A stretch of 39,025 bases of DNA from assembly GCA_029242085.1 (NCBI GenBank), contig JAQWUP010000082.1, positions 1-39,025 of the forward strand. Direction: 5' to 3'. This DNA is from Porticoccaceae bacterium. Its GTDB lineage: Bacteria; Pseudomonadota; Gammaproteobacteria; Pseudomonadales; Porticoccaceae. This document shows positions 28,524 through 37,236 of this stretch, in pieces (the first letter of the stretch is position 1; each line of letters begins with the position of its first letter). The notes below the pieces were generated by a model, which saw only the letters and a list, made by a program, of their open reading frames with translations, ran no database searches and was not told the origin of the DNA. The position numbers and the translations under genes are program-made.

Positions 28524-29678
28524 ATGGCACTCGACAAAGATACATTTAACCAACTATTAGAAACCATGGAAAAGTTTGTTGCCAATGAGCTTATCCCAAT
28601 AGAGAAAAAGGTATCTGATGATGATGCAGTGCCGCCAGAAATTATCCAGCAAATGGCGGAGATGGGGTTGTTTGGTCTCTCGATACCCGAAGAATACGGT
28701 GGCATAGGTCTGACCGCCGAAGAAGAGGTGCAGGTAATTCAAAGGCTGGGTTATGCATCGCCCGCGTTTCGAAGTGTGATCGGCACCAACGTTGGTATCG
28801 GCTCCCAGGGGATTTTGCTCGATGGCACCGATGAGCAAAAACAGCACTATTTACCGCGGCTGGCAAGCGGAGAATTAATCGGTTCGTTTGCATTAACTGA
28901 ACCAGACGCAGGTTCGGATGCAGGTTCGGTTCGCACCACGGCACGGCTTGAAGGGGATTATTACATAGTCAATGGTACCAAGCGTTACATTACCAATGCG
29001 AATAGGGCCGGTGTGTTCACGCTAATGGCCCGTACCGGCACAGTGGAAGCGGGCTCCAAAGGTGTCACCGCATTTCTTATGGATGCCAATTTACCCGGGA
29101 TAGAAATTGGTACGCCTGACAAAAAAATGGGCCAGCGCGGCGCCCATATTTGCGATGTAATTATGACCGATGTAAAGATTCCCAAAGAGGCGATTATTGG
29201 TGCTGTGCCCAACAAAGGTTTTATCACTGCCATGAAGGTACTTGATAGAGGGCGTTTGCATATGAGCGCTGTTGCTCTGGGCTGTGCTCGACGCCTGATT
29301 GATGACAGTTTGAGTTACGGGCTGGAGCGGAAACAATTTAATCAGAGAGTAGCAGATTTTCAATTGGTACAGGCAATGCTTGCTGATAGCGACACAGAAT
29401 ATTTTGCCGGCAAGTGCATGGTTGAAGAAACTGCGCGCATGTACGATCAGGGTGGTCGCCTATCTCGATATACGGCGGCCTGTAAACTTTATTGCACAGA
29501 AATGGTAGGTCGTGTAGCAGACCGTGCCGTCCAGATACATGGTGGCTCAGGTTATATTGCAGATTATGCGGTGGAGAGGTTCTATCGAGACGTACGTATT
29601 TTTAGGCTATACGAGGGTACGTCTCAAATTCAGCAGTTACTGATTGCAAAAGAGATGATTCGCGACTTCGAGCGTTAA
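28524..29678 (+). CDS. Acyl-CoA dehydrogenase
   Basis: FAD enzyme that introduces a C2-C3 double bond in an acyl-CoA, passing electrons to ETF. The 384-residue protein is a standard-length member with LPRLASGELIGSFALTEPDAGSDAGS, KRYITNANRAGVFTLMA, DRGRLHMSAVALG, the FAD-side VQIHGGSGYIADYAVERFYRD and catalytic E364 in RLYEGTSQIQ. It follows the FadH-like gene after 76 bases on the same strand, with a long hairpin terminator behind, so the two form one transcription unit. Substrate unknown. Confidence 0.93.
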   Translation: MALDKDTFNQLLETMEKFVANELIPIEKKVSDDDAVPPEIIQQMAEMGLFGLSIPEEYGGIGLTAEEEVQVIQRLGYASPAFRSVIGTNVGIGSQGILLDGTDEQKQHYLPRLASGELIGSFALTEPDAGSDAGSVRTTARLEGDYYIVNGTKRYITNANRAGVFTLMARTGTVEAGSKGVTAFLMDANLPGIEIGTPDKKMGQRGAHICDVIMTDVKIPKEAIIGAVPNKGFITAMKVLDRGRLHMSAVALGCARRLIDDSLSYGLERKQFNQRVADFQLVQAMLADSDTEYFAGKCMVEETARMYDQGGRLSRYTAACKLYCTEMVGRVADRAVQIHGGSGYIADYAVERFYRDVRIFRLYEGTSQIQQLLIAKEMIRDFER

Positions 29679-29702
29679 TAATTCTTGGCTTTTGCAAAAA
29701 CT

Positions 29703-29762
29703 GGGTTTGGTCCGTTGTGTTCTGTGCAATATTCCAATGACACAGTGGCCAAGCCCTTTTTT
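29703..29762 (+). terminator. Long hairpin terminator after the acyl-CoA dehydrogenase
   Basis: GGGTTTGGTC (from 29703) pairs with GGCCAAGCCC (to 29756), with two G-T pairs, and pairing continues inward through GTTGTGTT / GACACAGTG after a bulged C. Six T follow at 29757-29762. A good terminator candidate separating this unit from the TonB receptor. Confidence 0.55.
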
Positions 29763-29815
29763 AACATCCTATTACAATCAATAGTTCAAGTAAGCAGTTA
29801 TCACAAATGAGAGTG

Positions 29816-29844
29816 TTGATGCAACTAGGTCATGTTAGTTTACT
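29816..29844 (+). promoter_or_regulatory. Weak candidate promoter of the TonB receptor gene
   Basis: TTGATG (29816-29821), a 17-base spacer, TTTACT (29839-29844). Each hexamer matches four of six consensus bases. A receptor gene behind a terminator needs its own promoter, and this is the best pair I see in 29763-29873. Confidence 0.25.
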
Positions 29845-29873
29845 TGGACATTTTAAGATGAGGGGAGATACTA

Positions 29874-32117
29874 ATGGAAATAATAAATTTACCAAACTTT
29901 AAGAAAAAAAGATTTGTTGCATCGGCACTGGCCTTTGCTGTCGCTGGAACAGCGGCTGTGACTAGTCCTGTGCTTTATGCAGAGAGTTTAGCGCTTGAAG
30001 AAATTATTGTTACTTCACGTAAAAGGGAAGAATCACTTCAGGATGTGCCGATTTCAGTAACCTCGGTAACAGAGGATCTTAATCGCGCGAGCGTTCGTAG
30101 TCTGCGCGACATGGCTGATTTTGCACCAAACCTTTATATTGAAAGAAACCAGGGTACTCCTGGCGGTGTAAATATTAGTATGCGTGGTGTTGAGTATTCG
30201 GAAACTGATAAAAGTTACGATCCATCAATTGGTGTTGTAGTCGATGGTATGTATTTGGGTACTGCGGCCGGTAGTATGCTGAATAACTTCGATACTAAAA
30301 GAATTGAAATTCTGCGTGGACCACAGGGTACCCTGTTTGGTAAAAACACCACTGGTGGCGTTATCCACGTTGTTCGTGGCGACGTTACTGGTGAGTTCGG
30401 CGGTAAAGTTTCTGCAACCGTTGGTTCTGACGGCCGCAAAGATTTCAATGGTTTGCTTAACTTACCTTTGGGTGAGAACGGAGGTATTAAACTTTTCGCT
30501 AACGAAATATCAAGCGACGGTTACTTTTACAATACAACGCTTAATGAAAAGGTGTTTGGCGACGATAAGACCACTTTTGGTGCTGCAATTCGTTGGGAGC
30601 CAACTGAAGACTTTGATATCCAACTCCATGTTGAAAGAAATAACGATGATACTGACTCTGGTGCCTATGCTAATGCTAATACACCCGGCATCCTGACATG
30701 CGCTCTAAGTGGAGTAAATGCGAATTTGGGAACTGGCGGTTGTGCTGCAACGGATACTGGTAGTGGCCCGGATCAGACATCGACTGACGGTCGCAACGAC
30801 ACCATAACGCAAGCCGACAACATGATTTTGACAGCGAATTGGGATTTAGGACCGGTTTTGTTGACGTCGATTACTACTCGCCGAGATTTGGAACAGGACT
30901 ATATGATCCACTTCGATGCCTCTGCAGCTGAAATGTTGAGATTCCAGTATATTAACCAGTGGGAACAGACCAGTCAGGAGCTTCGTATTACATCGCAGTT
31001 CTCCGATAAAATGGAGTTTGTTGCTGGCCTTTATTATTGGGAAGTGGACTACTCTCAGCGGTGGCGTGTATTTGATCTCTTTTCAGTAGTAGCTCCATTC
31101 CCTAAGAACTTTTATGGCTATAACGGTCAGGATCAGGTCACAGACTCGACAGCGGCTTTTTTCTCGCTTGACTACTCTCTCACTGACGCACTTACCCTTA
31201 CAGTGGGCGGACGATACACCAAGGAAGAGAAAGATTTTGATGGTGCAAGCAGCACGTATACGCCAACAGACCTTAGTGAAGCGGCTCTAGCGGAAAAGAT
31301 GACTAACTTTAAGGCTGACTTTAACGAGTTTTCCCCCAAGGTTGGTCTGACTTTTACTCCTTCAGATGACACCATGATCTACGGCTCTTATACCGAAGGC
31401 TTTAAGAGTGGTGGGTTCTTTGGTCGTCAGGCAAACTTTGCTATCAACCCAAGCTATGAGCCTGAGTACGTTAAGACCTTTGAGTTGGGCACCAAGAGAA
31501 CCTTGCTAGATGGCAGAATGACTCTGAATGCGACACTTTATAAGAGTGAATTTGAAGACAAGCAGGAATCAATCTTTATTCCTATCAGCAACGTTAATGT
31601 TGCTACGGTTGTGCGAAATGCTGCAAGTCTAGACATTCAGGGTGTTGAGCTAGAGATGCTGTTGCAGGCTACTGAAAGCCTTAAGGTTCGCGCCAGCTAT
31701 GGGCACGTAGATGCTGAATATAATTCTTACATGGCTGACCTTACTGGGTCTGGTGTTGCTACCGACAATAGTGGTCTGACTCCAAGAAACACGCCGGAAA
31801 ATACAGCTAGCCTTGGTCTTACCCACACTTCAGCCTTTGGAAAGGGCACGCTGCAGAGTAATGTTACTTACCGGTACCGTAGTGAAATGGAAGGCGATGC
31901 TCAGAACAAAGTTCAGGGCCTCCAAAGCAGCATCACCAATCTGAATGCAAACGTGTCTTACATTTTTGGTGCCGATGGCGAGTATAAAGTATCGGTCTTT
32001 GGTAACAATATCACTGATGAGCGCGAACACATATGGCGTATTATTGCACCATTAGTTGCATATGAGCAGTGGAACGAAGGTACTACTTATGGACTGCAGT
32101 TCGACTATCAGTTCTAG
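29874..32117 (+). CDS. TonB-dependent outer-membrane receptor
   Basis: Outer-membrane 22-strand barrel that imports a ligand with energy from TonB-ExbBD. The 747-residue precursor has a signal peptide (KKKRFVASALAFAVAGTAA, cleaved near LYA, residue 36), a TonB box EEIIVTSRKREE (~42-53), a plug domain (LQDVPISVTSVTEDL, IEILRGPQGTLFGKNTTGG) and a barrel ending in YGLQFDYQF, the terminal aromatic needed for assembly. Plug features (RGPQGTLFGKN, DMADFAPNL) are those of the large group found beside hydrophobic-substrate and terpenoid/steroid catabolic genes in Sphingomonas-like and marine bacteria, rather than known siderophore receptors. A GGGGAGA site precedes the ATG. Ligand unknown; placement suggests the substrate of the flanking genes. 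Confidence 0.93.
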   Translation: MEIINLPNFKKKRFVASALAFAVAGTAAVTSPVLYAESLALEEIIVTSRKREESLQDVPISVTSVTEDLNRASVRSLRDMADFAPNLYIERNQGTPGGVNISMRGVEYSETDKSYDPSIGVVVDGMYLGTAAGSMLNNFDTKRIEILRGPQGTLFGKNTTGGVIHVVRGDVTGEFGGKVSATVGSDGRKDFNGLLNLPLGENGGIKLFANEISSDGYFYNTTLNEKVFGDDKTTFGAAIRWEPTEDFDIQLHVERNNDDTDSGAYANANTPGILTCALSGVNANLGTGGCAATDTGSGPDQTSTDGRNDTITQADNMILTANWDLGPVLLTSITTRRDLEQDYMIHFDASAAEMLRFQYINQWEQTSQELRITSQFSDKMEFVAGLYYWEVDYSQRWRVFDLFSVVAPFPKNFYGYNGQDQVTDSTAAFFSLDYSLTDALTLTVGGRYTKEEKDFDGASSTYTPTDLSEAALAEKMTNFKADFNEFSPKVGLTFTPSDDTMIYGSYTEGFKSGGFFGRQANFAINPSYEPEYVKTFELGTKRTLLDGRMTLNATLYKSEFEDKQESIFIPISNVNVATVVRNAASLDIQGVELEMLLQATESLKVRASYGHVDAEYNSYMADLTGSGVATDNSGLTPRNTPENTASLGLTHTSAFGKGTLQSNVTYRYRSEMEGDAQNKVQGLQSSITNLNANVSYIFGADGEYKVSVFGNNITDEREHIWRIIAPLVAYEQWNEGTTYGLQFDYQF

Positions 32118-32148
32118 TCTCCCTTGTAAGAGAGCCAAGGATGGTTTG

Positions 32149-32174
32149 AAAGGGACGGCAGCGTCCCTTTTTTT
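32149..32174 (+). terminator. Rho-independent terminator after the TonB receptor gene
   Basis: AAAGGGACG (32149-32157), four-base loop, CGTCCCTTT (32162-32170), with T continuing to 32174. A nine-base-pair stem with a T tract, about 30 bases after the stop. Confidence 0.9.
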
Positions 32175-32209
32175 ATGGGCTGTGAAAATTGATAGCAGAC
32201 AACGCTAGG

Positions 32210-32236
32210 CTTTACTCTTAATCTATAGACTTTACT
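32210..32236 (+). repeat. CTTTACT direct repeat upstream of the Rieske gene
   Basis: CTTTACT at 32210-32216 and 32230-32236, 20 bases apart (two helical turns), 30-55 bases before the oxygenase ATG. It may be an activator site; no regulator gene is in the window to pair with it. Confidence 0.3.
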
Positions 32237-32265
32237 TTAAGAAAATAACTTCTCGGGATTACTTT

Positions 32266-33624
32266 ATGGCAACTGCACAGTCAACCAATGGTTTGGACGA
32301 CTCCAATCGAATTGACCTTATCAAACTCCCAGAGCCGGAAGTTGCCGGCGAGCCGGTTACTGGAGAGCGCTACTATTCCGAAGAGTTTATGCACAAGGAA
32401 TGGGACCATATCTGGACGAAGACCTGGTTAATCGCCGGGCTGGAGGAGCAGCTACAAAAATCTGGCGATCGTTTTACCTGTGAGGTTGGCAAGGAATCAA
32501 TTCTGTGTACCCGTGATGACGAGGGTGTGATCCGCGCGTTCTACAATGTCTGCCAACATCGTGGTAATAGGCTGGTTCATGAAGAGTCCAGCAGCGGTAA
32601 AATTATGGCCTGTAACTATCATGGCTGGCGATTTAAGCCAAATGGTGAGCTGTCGTTTGTGCCGGATGCGAAAGACTTTACTCAGGGTAATCCCTGTGGA
32701 AAGCTGCGCCTAAAGGAGTTGCCCTGCACTGTCTTTGCTGGCTTTGTGTGGTATTCGATGGATGAGGACGTCATGTCCTTAGAGGAGTTTCTGGGCCCGG
32801 TTTACGCGCAGATTAATACCTATGATATGAGCCGTATGAAGCGCACTCATTGGGTCACCATCGAAGGTGATTTTAATTGGAAGGTGGTGCAGGATAATTT
32901 TAATGAATCCTACCACCTGCCTTTTGTACACCTTGGATCAAAGCATATTTTGGAACAGTCCTATAAGCACTGTCAGATGGATATCTTTGAAAAAGAGGGT
33001 CATGCTCGAATGATTATGCCTGGTGACAAGCCCACGGTTGGATTAAAAAGCGATTTTGATACCACTAAGGAAATTTTAAAAGAACAGTTTGAATTTTGGG
33101 GCCTTGATCCTGAGAAATTCCGAGACGATCCCCAGGCTATGCGTGTGGCCATGCAAAAGATTAAGCGTGAGTTAGGTGCGGAAAAAGGTTTTGATTACTC
33201 TGGTATGCACGACGAGCAGTTAACGGATCATTTCCACTATACCATTTTTCCCAATCTGTCCCTTAGTCTCAAGCCGGATGGCTGTATATTCCTCAAAGCA
33301 ACGCCACACCCGACCGATCCAGCGAAGTGCTTTTTCGATACCTGGTTCCTGATGTGGTTCCCGGACAATGCAACGGAATACTATGCAGCGGCGATGGATG
33401 ACACGGTCAGTCTGGATGTCCAAGTGCCGCATATTACAGGCAAGGTCCGCGAGGTGTCCTGCGGGCCGGTAATTGACGATGATGTTCGGGTTTGGTCAAC
33501 ACAGCAAAAAGGGTTAATGTCGAAAGGCTTTACCGGCTCCGTTATGGCCGACCAGGAAAAACGGGTCCAGTTTTTCCATGAAGAGGTCGACCGCTATATC
33601 GCCAGAGGTGAGGCTAAAAGTTGA
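32266..33624 (+). CDS. Rieske non-haem iron oxygenase, alpha subunit (ring-hydroxylating / CntA-GbcA-like)
   Basis: Terminal oxygenase that uses a Rieske 2Fe-2S cluster and mononuclear iron to hydroxylate or demethylate a substrate. The 452-residue protein has the Rieske motif C96-x-H98-x17-C116-xx-H119 and the iron site H217 and H222 (NESYHLPFVH). The bridging acidic residue between cluster and iron, Asp in naphthalene dioxygenase, is E214, as in the CntA/choline-monooxygenase/GbcA branch, whose members work as alpha trimers. No beta subunit, ferredoxin or reductase gene is adjacent. It has its own start region after a terminator and converges with the enoyl-CoA hydratase (11 bases between stops). 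Exact reaction unknown. Confidence 0.9.
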   Translation: MATAQSTNGLDDSNRIDLIKLPEPEVAGEPVTGERYYSEEFMHKEWDHIWTKTWLIAGLEEQLQKSGDRFTCEVGKESILCTRDDEGVIRAFYNVCQHRGNRLVHEESSSGKIMACNYHGWRFKPNGELSFVPDAKDFTQGNPCGKLRLKELPCTVFAGFVWYSMDEDVMSLEEFLGPVYAQINTYDMSRMKRTHWVTIEGDFNWKVVQDNFNESYHLPFVHLGSKHILEQSYKHCQMDIFEKEGHARMIMPGDKPTVGLKSDFDTTKEILKEQFEFWGLDPEKFRDDPQAMRVAMQKIKRELGAEKGFDYSGMHDEQLTDHFHYTIFPNLSLSLKPDGCIFLKATPHPTDPAKCFFDTWFLMWFPDNATEYYAAAMDDTVSLDVQVPHITGKVREVSCGPVIDDDVRVWSTQQKGLMSKGFTGSVMADQEKRVQFFHEEVDRYIARGEAKS

Positions 33625-33635
33625 TATCCAGACAT

Positions 33636-34430
33636 TTAATTGCCGCTGAAGTTGGGTTTGCGTTTCTCTCGAAACGCAGACACACCTTCTTTGAAATCTT
33701 GCGTTAATCCAGCGATCTTTTGGTACTTTCGTTCAAGTTTTAGTTGATCATTGAAGCTTGAATCTAAAGCAGCCCAGGCAGATTTACGAATTAGTGCCAG
33801 GGTTTTACTCGGGCCTTTTGCCAACTTTTCGGCTACCTCTAATGCCGCTTCAACCACTTTGTCGTCCTCTACCAAGCGGGTAATTAAGCCATCTTTGTGT
33901 GCCTCTTCGGCAGGGTAGCGCTCCCCCAGTAGCATTAACTCCATAGCCTTAATTCGGCCTACAGATTTACTCAGTAAAAACGCGGCACCGCCATCTGGGA
34001 CCAAACCTATATTGCAGAACGCCTGCAAGAAAAACGCAGATCGACCTGCAACAATAACGTCGCCCATCAGTGCGATGGAGCAGCCGATTCCTGCCGCCGC
34101 CCCACGTACACCCACAACCAAAGGAATTGGTAGATCAACGAGCTTAGTTAAGAATGGGTTATAAACGTTTTCCAGATTTATACCCACATCCATATCAGTG
34201 CTGGTGTCATCGAAACGATTACTTTTTAGGTTGGCACCAGCACTAAATGCGCGATCGCTGCCCAGCAGCAAAATGGCATTGGCCTCTTGGCTAGCACAGT
34301 CAATCGCCTCCTCAAGTACCTGCGCAAAGTCCGGACTTATCGCGTTCATCGAATCCGGTTGATTCAATGTGATTACAGCGACATTTTTTTCGATTTTATA
34401 CAGCAAATACTCGTTATCAATCATGGTCAT
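33636..34430 (-). CDS. Enoyl-CoA hydratase/isomerase (crotonase) family protein
   Basis: Crotonase-fold enzyme acting on an acyl-CoA: hydration, isomerisation or ring opening. The 264 residues contain VAVITLNQPDSMNAIS, the CoA-binding SDRAFSAGANLK, the oxyanion-hole segment GVRGAAAGIGCSIAL, and NIGLVPDGGAAFLL. There the second catalytic acid position reads PDGG (Asp), as in PaaG/PaaB-type isomerases rather than the Glu of classic hydratases, so an isomerase or ring-opening reaction is as likely as hydration. It is divergent from the HMGCS-like gene and converges with the Rieske gene. Two ATGs two codons apart could start it. Confidence 0.88.
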   Translation of the reverse strand: MTMIDNEYLLYKIEKNVAVITLNQPDSMNAISPDFAQVLEEAIDCASQEANAILLLGSDRAFSAGANLKSNRFDDTSTDMDVGINLENVYNPFLTKLVDLPIPLVVGVRGAAAGIGCSIALMGDVIVAGRSAFFLQAFCNIGLVPDGGAAFLLSKSVGRIKAMELMLLGERYPAEEAHKDGLITRLVEDDKVVEAALEVAEKLAKGPSKTLALIRKSAWAALDSSFNDQLKLERKYQKIAGLTQDFKEGVSAFREKRKPNFSGN

Positions 34431-34583
34431 CAGCTCTAGTTGTTAGTTAATTCTCAGCGCTCATTACAACAAAAGTACTAGTTCCATTGCCATTAGCTTT
34501 AGTGCTAAATACAAGAATAAAGTTGCTGCTCAAAACATGCTAGCTGCTTTGCAATATTTCCTTATTTCTAACGGGTTTTAAGT

Positions 34584-36026
34584 ATGGATGTCGGAATTTT
34601 AAGTTATGGCCTCTATGTTCCTCGGCGCCGTCTTCAAAGAAACTCTATTTATCAGACCAACAGGTGGTACGCTCCGGGATTAGGCGGCTTGGCCAAAGGC
34701 GAAAAAGCCATTAGTAACTGGGATGAAGACCCGGTAACAATGGCGGTAGAGGCGGGCCGATACTGCATGGATGGTATTGACCGTCGCCTGGTTGAATCAA
34801 TTAGCCTCGCTTCTACAACATTGCCCTTTGCTGATCGCTCTAACGCAGGTATTGTCAAAGAGGCCTTGAATCTGTCTGATAATGTTATGAGCGCAGACTG
34901 CACTGGTAGTCTGCGTGCAGGGACCAGCTCCCTGATGCATGCCTTGCAAAATAGCGCTATGGCGCTGTGCTTGGCAGCTGACCGGCGCAAGTCTAAAGTT
35001 GGGTCTACTGAAGAGATGAACTACGGCGACGCCTCTGCGGCAGTTTTAGCGGGTTCTGGTGAGGTAATTGCCAAATTTCTCGGTGGTTATTCTAAATCCA
35101 TTGATTTTGTTGATCACTACCGTGAAACCGGCGCTGATTTTGACTACGCCTGGGAAGCTCGCTTTGTGCGCGATGAGGGCTACCAAAAGATTCTAGGGTC
35201 AGCTATTGGGGCCGCCCTTGAGAAACTGGGAATTTCTGCTGCGGCCGTTGACCACGCTGTGATCTCTGTCCCGGTAAGAGGTGTGCCGCAAAAGCTTGCG
35301 GCGGTTGCGGGAATAGCCCCTGAAGCTGTGGCAGATAGTCATATGGCAACTGTTGGCGATACAGGTGTTAGCCACCCAATGCTGATGTTGGCGATGACTT
35401 TGCAAAATGCCAAGCCGGGTGAAAAAGTGCTGTTGGCCAGCTTTGGGCAGGGCGCTGATGTGATGGTATTTGAAACCACCCAGCACCTGCCGGCCGTCAA
35501 TCAGCGGCAGGCGCACTTTATACAGCCGGGTTTAGCCGACACCAATTACTCAAGGTATTTGTTCCATCGAGGGTTGCTAGATATTGATAAAGGCATGCGC
35601 GCCGAGTTGGATGAAAAACAGCCGGGCACCAGCCTTGCCCGCGATCGTAAAACGGTGCTGGGTTTGATTGGTGGAAAATGCAGCGAAAGCGGTATTGTCC
35701 AGTTTCCCAAGACCGATTTGCCGGTAAATACGCTCTCCAGGGCGACGGGAACCTTCGAAGATTATCCTCTTGCGGATCGTGTGGCCAAGGTCCTCAGTTA
35801 TACGGCAGATCGACTGGCCTATTCGCCTGATCCGCCCAGTTATTATGGCATGATCGATTTCAATGGCGGCGGACGTATGGTTGCCGAGTTTGCTGATATT
35901 GAGGAGGGCGAGGCCGAGGTGGGCAGAGAGATGAGGATGGTTTTCAGAATAAAAGCCTTTGATACACTCCGTGGGTTTAGAAAGTATTTTTGGAAAGCCA
36001 TACCAGTGCAGCGAGGAGGGTCCTGA
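34584..36026 (+). CDS. HMG-CoA-synthase-like thiolase-fold protein fused to a DUF35/OB-fold domain
   Basis: 480-residue two-domain protein. The first part (~1-340) has the thiolase fold of the archaeal-type HMG-CoA synthase/KAS III group: C106 in SADCTGSLRAG, PFADRSNAGIVKEAL before it, and GDTGVSHPMLMLAMTL. Where HMG-CoA synthases have a His in FHQP-like sequence, this reads VISVPVRGVPQKLA, so the normal synthase His seems absent. The rest (~355-480) looks like a DUF35/OB-fold partner domain, ending MRMVFRIKAFDTLRGFRKYF. Its zinc ribbon is degenerate (GGKCSESGIVQFPK, a single Cys, C366). DUF35 proteins normally partner thiolase-like aldolases such as Ltp2 in steroid side-chain degradation. 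A one-base overlap (TGATG) links it to the SCP-x thiolase. Reaction not known. Confidence 0.75.
   Translation: MDVGILSYGLYVPRRRLQRNSIYQTNRWYAPGLGGLAKGEKAISNWDEDPVTMAVEAGRYCMDGIDRRLVESISLASTTLPFADRSNAGIVKEALNLSDNVMSADCTGSLRAGTSSLMHALQNSAMALCLAADRRKSKVGSTEEMNYGDASAAVLAGSGEVIAKFLGGYSKSIDFVDHYRETGADFDYAWEARFVRDEGYQKILGSAIGAALEKLGISAAAVDHAVISVPVRGVPQKLAAVAGIAPEAVADSHMATVGDTGVSHPMLMLAMTLQNAKPGEKVLLASFGQGADVMVFETTQHLPAVNQRQAHFIQPGLADTNYSRYLFHRGLLDIDKGMRAELDEKQPGTSLARDRKTVLGLIGGKCSESGIVQFPKTDLPVNTLSRATGTFEDYPLADRVAKVLSYTADRLAYSPDPPSYYGMIDFNGGGRMVAEFADIEEGEAEVGREMRMVFRIKAFDTLRGFRKYFWKAIPVQRGGS
36013..36020 (+). promoter_or_regulatory. Ribosome binding site deciding the SCP-x thiolase start
   Basis: GAGGAGGG, five bases before the ATG at 36026. 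It favours MTSGIKDKVAILG over an in-frame start 36 bases upstream inside the previous gene. Confidence 0.75.
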
Positions 36027-37231
36027 TGACAAGTGGTATTAAAGATAAGGTCGCGATTTTAGGGATGGGCTGTGCGCGCTTTGGCGAGCGCTGGGACACT
36101 GATGCCGACGGCTTGATGGTAGAGGCATTTGAAGAGGCAATCGCGGATGCTGGTATCGAGGTAGCGCAGCTCGAAGCGGCCTGGTTGGGTGTTGGTTTTG
36201 ATGCCCAAAGTACCGGCCCCTCGGGCATTCCCGCGGCGGTGGCACTGCGTCTGCCTGATATAGGTGTCACCAAAGTTGAAAACTACTGTGCCAGCGGCAC
36301 AGAATCACTGCGTGGGGCGGTCTATGCGGTAGCCTCAGGGGCGGCAGATATCGCTCTAGCCATAGGAGTAGAAAAGCTTAAAGACACCGGCTACGGCGGT
36401 TTGCCAACCCGTACGCGCGGTTCGCGCTGGGACATGATCGGCGTCACCGGATCAGCGCCGGGCAATTTTGCTCAGTTGGCTAGCGCCTATGGCGCCAAAC
36501 ACGGCATTGGTCCGTCAGATCTTAAGCGTGCCATGGCTCATGTCTCGGTTAAGAGCCATGCCAATGGCGCTAAAAATCCTAAGGCCCATTTACGCAACCT
36601 GATTGATATTGATAAAGCATTGAATGCCCCATTGATCGCCGAACCGTTGGGGCTGTTTGATTGTTGCGGTGTTTCCGATGGCGCTGCCTGTGCAATCGTG
36701 ACCACGCCAGAGATAGCAAGAGCTTTGGGTAAAACCGATATAGTTGCCATAAAGGCGATGCAGGTGGTCAGTTCTAATGGCTGGGAAATGCAGAGTGATC
36801 AATGGGATGGCAGTTATCTGCACACCACCCGTGTGGCTGCCACAAAAGCTTATAAAGAAGCGGGCATCACCGATCCCCGTAATCAGCTCTCTCTAACCGA
36901 GGTTCATGACTGCTTCTCTATTACAGAGCTAATCACTATGGAAGACCTGTTTATTTCTCAAGAGGGGCAGGGCTGGAAAGATGTGCTCGACGGATTATTT
37001 GATGCGGACGGCAGGGTCCCTTGCCAAATAGATGGCGGTCTGAAATGTTTTGGCCACCCGATTGGCGCCTCAGGCCTTCGTATGGTGTATGAGAATTATC
37101 TGCAGTTATTGGGTAGAGCAGGAGAGCGCCAGCGCCAAGACTCTCCCACTTTTTGCCTGTCCCACAATCTCGGCGGCATGCCCTCACAAAATGTGAGTTC
37201 AGTGTCTATTATTGGGCCCCTCGGAGTCTAA
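36026..37231 (+). CDS. SCP-x/Ltp-type thiolase
   Basis: Thiolase-superfamily protein of the sterol-carrier-protein-x / lipid-transfer-protein branch, 401 residues. C88 in ENYCASGTESL is the nucleophile, LTEVHDCFSITELI replaces the NEAF motif with the HDCF form of the SCP-x branch, and FGHPIGASG carries the catalytic His. The branch includes thiolases and retro-aldolases of sterol and bile-acid side chains. The ATG shares a base with the preceding stop (TGATG). It comes between the HMGCS/DUF35 fusion and the CoA-transferase, and the two thiolase-fold products may form a complex. Family firm, substrate inferred. Confidence 0.88.
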   Translation: MTSGIKDKVAILGMGCARFGERWDTDADGLMVEAFEEAIADAGIEVAQLEAAWLGVGFDAQSTGPSGIPAAVALRLPDIGVTKVENYCASGTESLRGAVYAVASGAADIALAIGVEKLKDTGYGGLPTRTRGSRWDMIGVTGSAPGNFAQLASAYGAKHGIGPSDLKRAMAHVSVKSHANGAKNPKAHLRNLIDIDKALNAPLIAEPLGLFDCCGVSDGAACAIVTTPEIARALGKTDIVAIKAMQVVSSNGWEMQSDQWDGSYLHTTRVAATKAYKEAGITDPRNQLSLTEVHDCFSITELITMEDLFISQEGQGWKDVLDGLFDADGRVPCQIDGGLKCFGHPIGASGLRMVYENYLQLLGRAGERQRQDSPTFCLSHNLGGMPSQNVSSVSIIGPLGV

Positions 37232-37236
37232 ATTTT

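Noticed and set aside
35990-36025. Longer start for the SCP-x thiolase inside the preceding gene
   Set aside because: GAGGAGGG is five bases before the ATG at 36026, and the added residues are not family-like.
37153-37236. 28-residue N-terminal extension of the CoA-transferase
   Set aside because: It lies wholly inside the thiolase gene in another frame and matches no CaiB N-terminus; homology starts at GILNGLRVIEAS.
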